A program made the translations under genes and the position numbers. From Streptomyces sp. NRRL S-455 (GTDB lineage Bacteria > Actinomycetota > Actinomycetes > Streptomycetales > Streptomycetaceae), in the NCBI RefSeq assembly GCF_000717875.1, contig NZ_JOCT01000027.1:1-64000 (forward strand): a DNA stretch of 64,000 nucleotides. The letters run 5' to 3'. The notes under the pieces are model-generated. The model made no database searches and was not told where the DNA came from. It saw only the letters and a program-made list of their open reading frames with translations. Shown here one piece after another: positions 53,725-62,746 of the stretch (the stretch's first letter is position 1; each line of letters opens with the position of its first letter).

Positions 53725-55107
53725 TCACTGCCGGGCCGGCTCGATGTTCTGGTTGGCGTGGAACAGGTTGTCCGGATCGTAGGTCCGCTTGATCCGCGCG
53801 AGTCTGTCGTAGTGGTCGCCGTACGTCGCCCGGACCCGGTCCTGGCCCTCGTCCGAGCCCATGAAGTTCACGTACGAGCCGCCCATCGAGTACGGGTGCA
53901 GCTCCTCCTGGTAGTCGACGCACCACTGCCTGATCGTCCCGGCGTTGGCCGGATCGGGATCGACGCCGGCGAAGACGCCCGACCAGACCGCGTCCCGGTA
54001 GCTCCACGCCGTGTCGTCAGGGGCGACCCGATGGGCGGCGCCGTCGACCGGATAGAGGTGCATCAGCGAGAGCTGAGTGGGGTTGTTCTCGCCGTACTTG
54101 AGATGGATGTCCAGGGCGGGGTCGGGGATGTGGTCGAAGAAGTCGCCGCGCCAGTACCACTGGTAGCCCGTCGGGATCAGTTCGTCGAACATCCCCTGCA
54201 GCGCGACGTAGGGCATCGGTGTCGTGAAGTGGAAGGCGGGCCGGCCGGCCTCGTGCACGATGGAGAGCGTCTCGTCGAGTCGCTCCGGATCGCCGGTGTG
54301 GCACCACACGACGCCGCACACCTTCTGCCCGTGCAGCTCCTCAGGGAAGGGCGGACCGGGCGGGACCACGAAGACGGTGAAGAAGCCGTACACCTCCTCA
54401 GGTGCCTGCGGGAGGTACTCCCGGTACCAGGCCAGCACCTCGCGGGTGTGATCCACCGGCCAGACGGTCACGCCGACCCCGACCGTGTCCACCGGGTGCA
54501 GCCGGTAGGTGAGGGAGGTCGCGATACCGAAGTTGCCGCCGCCTCCGCGCAAGGCCCAGAAAAGGTCCGGGTGTTCGTCCGCGTTCGCGGTGACGTAGCT
54601 GCCGTCGGCCAGGACCACGTCCGCGGCGATCAGATTGTCCGCGGTCAGGCCGTACCTGCGGGTGAGGTAGCCGTGTCCGCCGCCGAGGGTAAGGCCCGCG
54701 ACGCCCGTCATGGAGATGATGCCCGTGGGGGTGGCGAGGCCGAAGGCGTGCGTGGCGTGGTCGAGGTCGCTGAGCAGGCTGCCGCCGCCGGCCTGGGCGG
54801 TCCTCGCGGCCGGGTCGACGTGCACCCCTCGCATCGGCGAGAGGTCGATGGTGACGCCGTCGTCCACCAGGCACAGGCCCGCACCGCTGTGTCCGCCGCC
54901 CCGTACGGCGAGTTCCAGGCCGTGGTCGCGGACGAAGGTGACCGCGGTCATGACGTCAGCGGCGTCCGCGCACCGCACGATGGCGGCGGGGCGTTTGTCG
55001 ATCATCGCGTTGTAGATGCTGCGGGCCCGGTCGTACTCGGCGTCCCTCGGGGCTATGACCGGCCCTCGCAGCGTGGTCCGCATCTCTTCCAGGGTGGCGC
55101 TGTCCAT
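53725..55107 (-). CDS. FAD-linked oxidase, berberine-bridge type
   Basis: The 460-residue protein has the PCMH-type FAD domain with VRGGGHSGAG, whose His can carry covalent flavin, and GLTLGGGHGYLTRRYGL, and the BBE tail YDPDNLFHANQNIEP near the end. Members oxidise sugars, alkaloids or polyketide hydroxyls with oxygen. No signal peptide is seen. It is probably co-transcribed with the downstream hydrolase. The regulator gene at 55319 is divergent. Confidence 0.87.
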   Translation of the reverse strand: MDSATLEEMRTTLRGPVIAPRDAEYDRARSIYNAMIDKRPAAIVRCADAADVMTAVTFVRDHGLELAVRGGGHSGAGLCLVDDGVTIDLSPMRGVHVDPAARTAQAGGGSLLSDLDHATHAFGLATPTGIISMTGVAGLTLGGGHGYLTRRYGLTADNLIAADVVLADGSYVTANADEHPDLFWALRGGGGNFGIATSLTYRLHPVDTVGVGVTVWPVDHTREVLAWYREYLPQAPEEVYGFFTVFVVPPGPPFPEELHGQKVCGVVWCHTGDPERLDETLSIVHEAGRPAFHFTTPMPYVALQGMFDELIPTGYQWYWRGDFFDHIPDPALDIHLKYGENNPTQLSLMHLYPVDGAAHRVAPDDTAWSYRDAVWSGVFAGVDPDPANAGTIRQWCVDYQEELHPYSMGGSYVNFMGSDEGQDRVRATYGDHYDRLARIKRTYDPDNLFHANQNIEPARQ

Positions 55108-55245
55108 GACGATCTCCTCGTGCCGCGTGACCGTGCCGTTCTCACCAGCGTCCCGCCGACCACGAGGCGACGCATGTCCGGCGGCGGCACTGCCGGTCTC
55201 CCTCCGGCCCGGCAGGACCGAACCGGGGGCACACTCAGGTGAGAT

Positions 55246-55275
55246 TCGCTGGACTCTCTATCCAATCGCTGGACT
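55246..55275. promoter_or_regulatory. 20-base-spaced direct repeats before the YheO-type regulator
   Basis: TCGCTGGACT occurs at 55246-55255 and again at 55266-55275, exactly 20 bases or about two helical turns apart, each preceded by A/T. The pair ends 43 bases before the regulator ATG and faces the divergent oxidase gene. This is a good candidate operator for the regulator itself. Confidence 0.5.
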
Positions 55276-55318
55276 GTTGGTCTAATGTGGGTGCTCAGTG
55301 AAAGGGGGCTCAGCCTTC

Positions 55319-56005
55319 ATGACGACCGATCAAGCCCTGGACGCCGAACGGGACGCGATCCTCTCCGCGCTGACGCCGGTCGCCGACGGCATCGCGGCCA
55401 CCTTCGGGCCGCTCTGCGAAGCCGTACTGCACGACTACCGGAACCCGGAGAAATCGGTGGTGGCCGTGGCCGGGTCGGTGACCGGGAGGACGGTGGGCGG
55501 AGTGATGAGCGAGATCGGCATGCGCGTCCTGGCCCGCGGCGACGAGGCGTCCGACGAGCTGAACTACGTCACCCGCACCAGGAGCGGCACGCTGGTGAAG
55601 TCCTCCACGATGGTGCTGCGGGACTCCACCGGAGCCGTCTTCGGCGCGCTCTGCGTGAACGTCGACGTCAGCGCCGTCAGCCAGGTCCACGGCCTGCTCG
55701 GCGCGCTCGCCGGTCTCGGCTCGGCCCCCGCGGAGCTGCCGACCACCACCTTCGGCAATGACATCGACTCCGTGGTCGACGCCCTCGTCGACGCCCACCA
55801 GTCGCGGCAGCGGGGCAGTTGGGCGGAACTCGACCGCGCGGAGCGCCTGGAGCTGTTCGGCGGACTGGACACGCGCGGTGTCTTCGCCGTACGCGGCGCG
55901 GTCGAGCAGGTCGCCGCGCGGCTCGGCATCTCCCGTGCCTCCGCCTACAACTACCTCGCCCAGGCCAGGGCCGCCCACGACGCATCGACTGGAGAGCACT
56001 CGTGA
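55319..56005 (+). CDS. YheO/DauR-type PAS-HTH regulator
   Basis: The 228-residue protein has a YheO-like PAS domain (about 20-130, with LCEAVLHDYRNPEKSVVAVAGSVTGRTVGG) and a C-terminal helix-turn-helix (about 165-215: FAVRGAVEQVAARLGISRASAYNYL). In this family DauR represses D-arginine catabolism, and others sit beside amino-acid dehydratases. Its TGA overlaps the GTG of the dehydratase gene, so the two are coupled. Confidence 0.87.
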   Translation: MTTDQALDAERDAILSALTPVADGIAATFGPLCEAVLHDYRNPEKSVVAVAGSVTGRTVGGVMSEIGMRVLARGDEASDELNYVTRTRSGTLVKSSTMVLRDSTGAVFGALCVNVDVSAVSQVHGLLGALAGLGSAPAELPTTTFGNDIDSVVDALVDAHQSRQRGSWAELDRAERLELFGGLDTRGVFAVRGAVEQVAARLGISRASAYNYLAQARAAHDASTGEHS

Positions 56006-56979
56006 CGACCACCACCCCACCGGTCACCCTCGACGACGTACGAGACGCCGCCGAGCGGCTCAGGGGCATCGCGCACCGCACGCCGGTGCTGCGCTCGCGC
56101 ACCCTCGACGAACTCGTCGGTGCCGAGGTCCATCTCAAGTGCGAGAACTTCCAGCGCGTCGGCGCCTTCAAGTTCCGCGGCGCCTACAACGCCATCTCCC
56201 GCCTCACCTCCGAGCAGTTGTCCCGGGGCGTCGCCGCCTACTCCTCCGGCAACCACGCCCAGGCCGTCGCCCTGGCCGCCCGTGAGCTCGGTACCACCGC
56301 CGTGATCGTCATGCCCGAGGACGCCCCGCCGGCCAAGCGCGCGGCCACCGCCGGCTACGGAGCCGAGATCGTCGGCTACGACCGCTACACCGGCGACCGG
56401 GTCGCGATCGCCGAGGCCCTGGCCGCCGAGCGGGGTCTCAGCGTCATACCGCCCTACGAGCACCCGCACGTGATGGCCGGGCAGGGGACAGCCGCACTCG
56501 AACTGCTCGAAGAGACAGGGGAGTTGGGCGCGATACTCACGCCGATGGGGGGCGGTGGACTGATGGCCGGCAGTGCCACCGTGGCCAAGGGGCTGTACCC
56601 CGGCATCAGCATGATCGGCGTCGAACCGGAGGCCGGGGACGACACCAAGCGCTCGCTGGAGGCGGGGCGGCGCATCAGCATCCCGGTGCCGCACACCATC
56701 GCCGACGGACAGGCCCTGCACACACCCGGCGAACTCACCTTCTCCGTCAACCGGCGTCTCGTCGACGACATCGCGCTGGTCGGTGAGGACGAGATCCGGG
56801 ACGCGATGCGGTTCGCCTTCGAGCGCCTGAAGATCGTCGTCGAGCCGAGCGGCGCCACCCCGCTGGCCGCGCTGCTCACCGGCCGGACGGGCCCGCTTCC
56901 GCGCCGCGTCGGCGTGATCGTCTCCGGTGGCAACATCGATGCCGGGCGCTTCGCCGAGCTCTGCGGGAGCGGACTCTGA
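56002..56979 (+). CDS. PLP-dependent serine/threonine or hydroxyaspartate dehydratase
   Basis: The 325-residue protein is a fold-type II PLP enzyme. The cofactor Lys57 is in GAFKFRGAYNA, and the SSGNHAQAVALAA and GGGGLMAG phosphate loop are present. It lacks the regulatory ACT domain of biosynthetic threonine deaminase, so it is catabolic: threonine, serine or threo-3-hydroxyaspartate ammonia-lyase, or a serine racemase. It overlaps the YheO-type regulator gene, which probably senses the amino acid. Confidence 0.9.
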   Translation: MTTTTPPVTLDDVRDAAERLRGIAHRTPVLRSRTLDELVGAEVHLKCENFQRVGAFKFRGAYNAISRLTSEQLSRGVAAYSSGNHAQAVALAARELGTTAVIVMPEDAPPAKRAATAGYGAEIVGYDRYTGDRVAIAEALAAERGLSVIPPYEHPHVMAGQGTAALELLEETGELGAILTPMGGGGLMAGSATVAKGLYPGISMIGVEPEAGDDTKRSLEAGRRISIPVPHTIADGQALHTPGELTFSVNRRLVDDIALVGEDEIRDAMRFAFERLKIVVEPSGATPLAALLTGRTGPLPRRVGVIVSGGNIDAGRFAELCGSGL

Positions 56980-57117
56980 CCGGACGTCCCCGGATGGCGG
57001 TCCCGGCTGGACAGGCGGACGATTGCAAGGTAGGGACCGGCCGCCGACGGCGGTGCCCAGGGCCGCCGGGAGACCGGCCTCCGGCCGCGAGGAAACGCGG
57101 CCGGAAGGGAGCGCGTC

Positions 57118-57477
57118 ATGCTGGAAGTGAAGACGCTCGACAAGCCGGACGAGCGGCGGGATTTCTCGCGCGGCCACCTCGAGGCCGTCCATATGACGGA
57201 TCTCGACTTCGCCGTGGCGACCTTCGAGCCCGGCTGGCGCTGGTCCGAGTCCGTGGCACCGATCGTGGGCACCGACAGCTGCCAGATGCACCACAACGGC
57301 TACATCGTCCAAGGCCGCATGCACATCCGCATGGACGACGGCGGTGAGACGGAAGTCGGTCCCGGCGACGTCTTCGTCGTCTCGCCCGGCCACGACGCCT
57401 GGGTCGTGGGCGACGAACAGGTCGTGACCTACGACTTCCAGGGGCAGACGGCCAGGGAGTACGCCAAGAAGAGCTAG
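57118..57477 (+). CDS. small cupin-domain protein
   Basis: The 119-residue protein is a single cupin barrel: MHHNGYIVQGRMHIRMDDGGETEVGPGDVFVVSPGHDAWVVGDE carries the two cupin motifs with metal-type His and Glu positions partly kept. Such proteins are common in Streptomyces and have no firm function. GGAAGGGAG precedes the ATG. It stands alone and converges on the VWA gene, 11 bases away. Confidence 0.82.
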   Translation: MLEVKTLDKPDERRDFSRGHLEAVHMTDLDFAVATFEPGWRWSESVAPIVGTDSCQMHHNGYIVQGRMHIRMDDGGETEVGPGDVFVVSPGHDAWVVGDEQVVTYDFQGQTAREYAKKS

Positions 57478-57488
57478 GACGTCGGAGG

Positions 57489-58847
57489 TCACACCGGGAG
57501 CAGCCGCGCCACCAGTGCGCTCAGTTGCCGGACGTTGCGGCACTCGTGCATCCCGACCAGCTCGGCGTAAGCGGGCGCGACGGAGTCGCCCGTGCCCCAG
57601 CGGGAGCGTTGCTCGGGATTCAGCCAGTGGACGCGGCGGGCCCGTTCGGTGATCTGCCGGAGGGCCGGCAGGTTCGGGTCGCTCCGGTTCGTCCGTGCGT
57701 CACCGAGGACGAGCACCGTCGTACGCGGACCGACCGCGTCCCCGAAGCGCTCCGCGAACTCGCCCAGCGCCATGCCGTAGTCGCTGCTGCCGTGATAGCC
57801 CGTGAGCGTCGCCTCCGCCTGGATGCGGGCGCCCAGCCCTTCCGGGTCGGCGGTGCCATGTTCGAGCAGCACGGTCACCTCGTCGATCCGGTTGACGAAG
57901 GCGAACACCCGCACCTTGCGGAACTGATCGTGCAGCGCCTGGACCAGCAGCATCGTGAAGTCCGAGAAGCCGGACACCGAGCCCGACACATCGCACAGCA
58001 GCACCAGTTCGGGACGGGCGGGGCGCCGTCTGCGCAGCACCGGCTTCATGGGCACCCCGCCCGTCGACAGCGAACCGCGCAAGGTCCGCCGTAGGTCGAT
58101 CGTGCCCCGGGAAGCGCGACGGCGCCGGGCCGCGAGCCGGGTGGCGAGTTTGCGGGCGAGCGGCTGGACCGCCCTGCGCAGCTCGGCCAGCCGGTCCTTT
58201 CCCGCGAACAGGAAATCGACCCGGTCGGCGGTCGGGGCCACCGCCCGCCGGGCGATCTCGTCCCGGCCGCGCCGCTCGGCGACCCGGCGCCGCGCCTCCG
58301 CGGCCACGAGCGAGCGGAAGGTGTCGATACGCCGCCGGATCTCGTCCTCCAGCAGCCGGTCCGCGAACCCCGAACTCCCGCCCTGGCCCCGCACGGTGTC
58401 CCGGACCCGGGCGAGCAGGGTCTGCGGACGGAGCCGCTCGAGCGTCTGGTACGACGACCAGCCGTCCGACTCCGGCGAGGAGCCGTAGCCGCCGAATCCG
58501 TCGACCGCCTCGATCGCCAGCCGGCCCAGCAGCGCCCGGTCGTCGGCGGCCAGGGCGGCCGCCAGCCGGTCGCGCAGGTCCTCACGCCCGGCGGACCTCT
58601 CGTCGGGGCCGCCCACTCCGCGCGGGAAGTACAGGTCGAAGACCGGGTCGAACACCTGTCGTTGCCCGGTACCGTGCAGCAGCGTCGCCGCGAGCCCCTC
58701 GCGCAGCAGCTCCCGGTCCGTCAGGCCGAGCGCCTCGACCGCACGCGCCGCGTCGACCGTCTCGCCGGTGCCGATCCGGAAACCGTGCGCGCGCAGCGCC
58801 CCGACCAGGGACGTCAGCCGTTCCGCGACACCCGGCGGCGTGGTCAC
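57489..58847 (-). CDS. VWA-domain protein (CoxE-like)
   Basis: The 452-residue protein has a long helical N-terminal part and a C-terminal von Willebrand A domain with the MIDAS motif DVSGS at 286-290. VWA proteins of this type work with a MoxR ATPase to insert metals or remodel enzymes. Its start overlaps the stop of the MoxR gene (ATGA). No obvious client enzyme is encoded next to it. Confidence 0.88.
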   Translation of the reverse strand: MTTPPGVAERLTSLVGALRAHGFRIGTGETVDAARAVEALGLTDRELLREGLAATLLHGTGQRQVFDPVFDLYFPRGVGGPDERSAGREDLRDRLAAALAADDRALLGRLAIEAVDGFGGYGSSPESDGWSSYQTLERLRPQTLLARVRDTVRGQGGSSGFADRLLEDEIRRRIDTFRSLVAAEARRRVAERRGRDEIARRAVAPTADRVDFLFAGKDRLAELRRAVQPLARKLATRLAARRRRASRGTIDLRRTLRGSLSTGGVPMKPVLRRRRPARPELVLLCDVSGSVSGFSDFTMLLVQALHDQFRKVRVFAFVNRIDEVTVLLEHGTADPEGLGARIQAEATLTGYHGSSDYGMALGEFAERFGDAVGPRTTVLVLGDARTNRSDPNLPALRQITERARRVHWLNPEQRSRWGTGDSVAPAYAELVGMHECRNVRQLSALVARLLPV

Positions 58848-59701
58848 AGGGCGTCCAGGTCGAGCTTGGCGGTCGCCTTGAGCACGTCGTCCTGATGCTT
58901 GAGGAGCACACCGAGAGTCGACCGCACGACCGTCTCGTCCAGGGTGCCGGTGCCGAGCGCGAGCAGGGTGCGCGCCCAGTCGATGGTCTCGGCGACCGAC
59001 GGCACCTTCCGCAGGTCCATCGCCCGCAGCGCGCCCACGACCCGGACCACCGAACGGGCCAGCGCCTCGTCGAGCCCCGGCACCTTCAGCCGTACGATCC
59101 GGCGCTCCAGCTCCTCGTCGGGGAAACCGATGTGCAGGAAGAGACAGCGGCGGCGCAGCGCCTCGGACAGCTCCCGGCTCGCGTTGGAGGTGAGCACGAC
59201 GAAGGGGCGGCGCGTCGCGGTGATCGTACCCAGCTCGGGAACGGTCACCTGGAAGTCGCTGAGCACCTCCAGGAGCAGGCCCTCCACCTCGACGTCGGCC
59301 TTGTCGGTCTCGTCGATCAACAGCACCTTGGGGTCGTCGCCCCGGATGGCGGTCAGCAGGGGCCGTGTGAGCAGGTACTCCTCACTGAAGATGTCCGTGC
59401 GCGTCTCGTCCCATGACTCGTCACGGCCGGCGCTGATGCGCAGCAGCTGCTTGGCGTGGTTCCACTCGTACAGCGCCCGGGACTCGTCGACCCCCTCGTA
59501 GCACTGCAGGCGCACCAGCCGAGCCCCGGTGACCTCGGCGACGGCCTTGGCGAGCTCCGTCTTGCCGACCCCGGCCGGGCCCTCCACGAGGAGCGGCTTG
59601 CCGAGACGGTCGGCGAGGAAGACGGTCGTGGCGACGGCGGACGAGGCCAGATAACCGGTCTCGGCCAGACGCGCGGAGACGTCGTCGACGGATGTGAACA
59701 A
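58844..59701 (-). CDS. MoxR-family AAA ATPase
   Basis: The 285-residue ATPase has Walker A GPAGVGKTEL (41-50), Walker B VLLIDETDKADVEVEG and sensor residues in VVLTSNASRELSEALRRRC. MoxR ATPases act as chaperones with VWA partners, and the overlapping downstream gene supplies one. The promoter region upstream has an AAGCGCTTGTT element. The client is unknown. Confidence 0.92.
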   Translation of the reverse strand: MFTSVDDVSARLAETGYLASSAVATTVFLADRLGKPLLVEGPAGVGKTELAKAVAEVTGARLVRLQCYEGVDESRALYEWNHAKQLLRISAGRDESWDETRTDIFSEEYLLTRPLLTAIRGDDPKVLLIDETDKADVEVEGLLLEVLSDFQVTVPELGTITATRRPFVVLTSNASRELSEALRRRCLFLHIGFPDEELERRIVRLKVPGLDEALARSVVRVVGALRAMDLRKVPSVAETIDWARTLLALGTGTLDETVVRSTLGVLLKHQDDVLKATAKLDLDAL

Positions 59702-59801
59702 CGGGGCCTCCAGGTCGGCGGCGACAGGTGGCCACTATCTAAGCGCTTGTTCAGTGGAAATGTCACGGGGTTCGGGTGGCCCGCCTCGCGCCGGTGACCG
59801 G

Positions 59802-60449
59802 TCAGTCCTCGTTCACCAGGATCACCTCCAGCGTGCGCGGGCCGTGTACGCCCTCGACGCGGTCCAGCTCTATGTCACTGGTCGCCGACGGCCCGGAGAT
59901 CCACGTCAACGGACGTGCCGGGTCGAGGCGTTCGAGGCCCTGCGGCACGGACGACACCACCTGGGAGGGGACCCGCACGACACAGATGTGGTGGTCCGGG
60001 ACGAGGGTGATCCGCCGCCGGCCCTGGTCGGGCGAGCCGTCCAGCACGATCGTCCCGGTCTCCGCGATCGCGACCGCGCAGGCGGTCACCACACTGTCCG
60101 CCTCGTCGAGTTCGTGCGGCGTGCTCTCCGCCCGGTCCGCCACCCGCGTCACCCCGGTCCGCGCCAGCCACGCCGAGTCCAGCCCGGGAGGCACCAGCAC
60201 CGAAGCGGCCCCGCGCTTCTCCAGCAGCCCCGCGATCAGCTCGGCCAGTCCCTCGCCGTCCGTGCGGTGCACGATCGCCCGGTAGTCCGCCAGATTCTCG
60301 GCCAGCAGATCCACCGTCTCCGCGTCACTCCGGTCGCCGTGCTCACGCAGATAGTCACGCGCCACCGCCCGCTCGTACGGCACGTCGTCCGCGGCGGTGT
60401 CCGCCAGCGCACGCCGCACCCGCCCCAGGATCCGCTCCCTGCTGTTCAC
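59802..60449 (-). CDS. lutC: lactate utilisation protein C
   Basis: The 215-residue LUD-domain protein begins with NSRERILGRVRRAL and has AIAETGTIVLDGSPDQGRRRITLVPDHHICVV, the family core. It is the third part of the LutABC L-lactate oxidising complex. Its GTG overlaps the lutB stop (GTGA). The sequence ends 100 bases before the moxR start on the same strand. Confidence 0.93.
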   Translation of the reverse strand: MNSRERILGRVRRALADTAADDVPYERAVARDYLREHGDRSDAETVDLLAENLADYRAIVHRTDGEGLAELIAGLLEKRGAASVLVPPGLDSAWLARTGVTRVADRAESTPHELDEADSVVTACAVAIAETGTIVLDGSPDQGRRRITLVPDHHICVVRVPSQVVSSVPQGLERLDPARPLTWISGPSATSDIELDRVEGVHGPRTLEVILVNED

Positions 60450-61924
60450 TTGGCACCGCCCTTCCCGCCGCGCGTCCGCTGCCACCAGTCCCGGAACGGC
60501 TCGGCGGGCACCGGCGGCAGATCCCGGGTCCCGCTCCACGCCCGGCCGGGCCCCGGCAGCGTACGGGGATGGAAGCGCCGGGTCCGCGAGGCCGCGCGCT
60601 GCCCGGCGCGCAGCGCACCCGGGTGCGCGAACGCCCAGCGGGCCGCACGCATCGCCGCCCGCTCGGCGGCATGCCCCTTCGCCGGCCGCAGCACCACCTT
60701 GTTGCCCTGCCGCGTGGCCGCGCCGCCCTGCACGACCCGTTCCCTCAAGTGCACCAGCACTTCGGGAATGTCGATGGCGACCGGGCACACCTCGTAGCAC
60801 GCCCCGCACAGCGAGGAGGCGTACGGCAGCGAGGCGTCGATCTCGCTGCCCGTGCCCCGCAGCTGCGGGCTGAGGATCGCACCGATCGGACCCGGGTACA
60901 CCGAGCCGTAGGCGTGGCCGCCGGCCCGCTCGTACACCGGGCACACGTTGAGACACGCCGAGCAGCGGATGCAGCGCAGCGCCTGTCGGCCGACCTCGTC
61001 GGCGAGGGTGTCGGTGCGGCCGTTGTCCAGCAGCACCAGATGGAACGTGCTCGGCCCGTCGCCGTCCGCCGTGCCGGTCCACGTCGACGTGTACGGGTTC
61101 ATGCGCTCCGCGGTCGAGGAACGCGGGAGGGTCTGCAGGAACACTTCCAGGTCCCGCCACGTCGGCACGATCTTCTCGATGCCGACGACCGAGATCAGCG
61201 TCTCGGGCAGCGTCAGGCACATCCGGCCGTTGCCCTCCGACTCCACGACCACCAGGGTGCCCGTCTCGGCGACCATGAAGTTGGCACCGGAGATGCCGAC
61301 CTTGGCCCGCAGGAACTTCTCCCGCAGGTGAAGACGGGCCGCCTCGGCGAGTTCGGCCGGCGCGTCGGTGAGACCCTCGGGCGCCGGGCGGCCCCACTCC
61401 GCCATCTCCGACCGGAAGATGTCCCGGATCTCGCCCCGGTTGCGGTGGATGGCCGGGACGAGGATGTGCGAGGGCCGGTCCTTGCCCAACTGCACGATCA
61501 ACTCGGCGAGATCCGTCTCGTAGGCGCTGATGCCCTCCGCCTCCAGCGCCTCGTTGAGCCCGATCTCCTGCGTCGCCATCGACTTGACCTTGACGACCTC
61601 CGACTCGCCGGTCATCTTCACCAGCCGGGTGACGATGTCGTTGGCCTCGGCGGCGTCGGCCGCCCAGTGCACGGTGCCGCCCGCGGCCGTGACCGACCCC
61701 TCCAGCTGGACGAGGTAGCGGTCGAGATGGCGCAGCGTGTGGTCCTTGATCCGCTTCCCCGCCTCACGCAGCTCGGCCCAGTCGGACACCTCCGTCACGG
61801 CCTTCGCCCGCTTGGCGCGGATGGTGTGCGTGGCGTGCCGCAGATTGCCGCGCAGGGTCGTGTTGCCCACAGCCTCCCGCGCGGCCTCCGGAAACGCCGG
61901 CATCCCGAGATACGTCCCGCTCAT
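60446..61924 (-). CDS. lutB: lactate utilisation iron-sulfur protein B
   Basis: The 492-residue protein has an N-terminal LUD domain and two 4Fe-4S motifs: CIRCSACLNVCPVY and the second in SLCGACYEVCP. It ends with a basic tail. In Bacillus and other bacteria LutB passes electrons from lactate oxidation. Its ATG overlaps the lutA stop, and its stop overlaps lutC. Confidence 0.93.
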   Translation of the reverse strand: MSGTYLGMPAFPEAAREAVGNTTLRGNLRHATHTIRAKRAKAVTEVSDWAELREAGKRIKDHTLRHLDRYLVQLEGSVTAAGGTVHWAADAAEANDIVTRLVKMTGESEVVKVKSMATQEIGLNEALEAEGISAYETDLAELIVQLGKDRPSHILVPAIHRNRGEIRDIFRSEMAEWGRPAPEGLTDAPAELAEAARLHLREKFLRAKVGISGANFMVAETGTLVVVESEGNGRMCLTLPETLISVVGIEKIVPTWRDLEVFLQTLPRSSTAERMNPYTSTWTGTADGDGPSTFHLVLLDNGRTDTLADEVGRQALRCIRCSACLNVCPVYERAGGHAYGSVYPGPIGAILSPQLRGTGSEIDASLPYASSLCGACYEVCPVAIDIPEVLVHLRERVVQGGAATRQGNKVVLRPAKGHAAERAAMRAARWAFAHPGALRAGQRAASRTRRFHPRTLPGPGRAWSGTRDLPPVPAEPFRDWWQRTRGGKGGAK

Positions 61925-62676
61925 ACGGCCGGTTCCTCCTCCGTGCTCGCCAGGATCTCCGCGATGTGCACCGGCCGCATACCGGTCCGCAGCCGGGCCA
62001 TCGTCCCGCCGATGTGCATCAGGCAGGAGTTGTCGGCCGCGCACAGCACCTCGGCACCGGTCGACTCCGCGTTGCGCACCTTGTCGGCGCCCATCGCCGC
62101 CGAGACGTCGGGGTTCTTCAGGGCGAAGGTGCCCCCGAACCCGCAGCACTCGTCCGCTCCCGGCAGCTCGACCAGCTCCAGCCCCGTCACGGCCTGGAGC
62201 AGCCGCCGCGGCCGGTCGCCGAGCCCGAGTCCGCGCAGCCCGTGGCAGGTCGGGTGGTACGTCACCGTGTGCGGGTAGTACGCCCCGACGTCCGTCACGC
62301 CCAGCACATCCACCAGGAACTCCGTGAGTTCGTAGGTCTTCGGCACCACCGGCGCCAGCGTGGCCGCGAGGGTGTCACCGCGCCCCTCGGCCCGGGCCCG
62401 CTCACCCATCCGCGGATACAGCTCCCGCACCATCGCCCCGCACGACCCGGACGGCGTCACGATCGCCTCGTACTCCCCGAAGACATCGGAGAAATGCCGG
62501 GCGAGCGGCTCGGCCTCGTGGCGGTACCCGGTGTTGTAGTGCGCCTGGCCGCAGCAGGTCTGCGCCATCGGAAAGTCGACCTCGACGCCCAGCCTGGTCA
62601 GCAGTTTCACCACGGCGCGCCCCGTGTCCGGATACAGCGTGTCGTTGACACAGGTCAGGAACAGGGCGACACGCAT
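61921..62676 (-). CDS. lutA: lactate utilisation iron-sulfur protein A
   Basis: The 251-residue protein has two cysteine-rich CCG domains, with TCCGQAHYNTG near residue 40 and DECCGFGG near residue 175. It is the first gene of lutABC. AAGGAG precedes the ATG. It starts 70 bases after the stop of rhaB on the same strand, so the rhamnose and lactate genes may be one transcript. Confidence 0.93.
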   Translation of the reverse strand: MRVALFLTCVNDTLYPDTGRAVVKLLTRLGVEVDFPMAQTCCGQAHYNTGYRHEAEPLARHFSDVFGEYEAIVTPSGSCGAMVRELYPRMGERARAEGRGDTLAATLAPVVPKTYELTEFLVDVLGVTDVGAYYPHTVTYHPTCHGLRGLGLGDRPRRLLQAVTGLELVELPGADECCGFGGTFALKNPDVSAAMGADKVRNAESTGAEVLCAADNSCLMHIGGTMARLRTGMRPVHIAEILASTEEEPAV

Positions 62677-62746
62677 CGCGGCTCCTTATGGTTGATCATC
62701 GGATGAGTGCAGCGTAGTCCGGGCGCAGGTCCCGGGGGAGTCCCCG

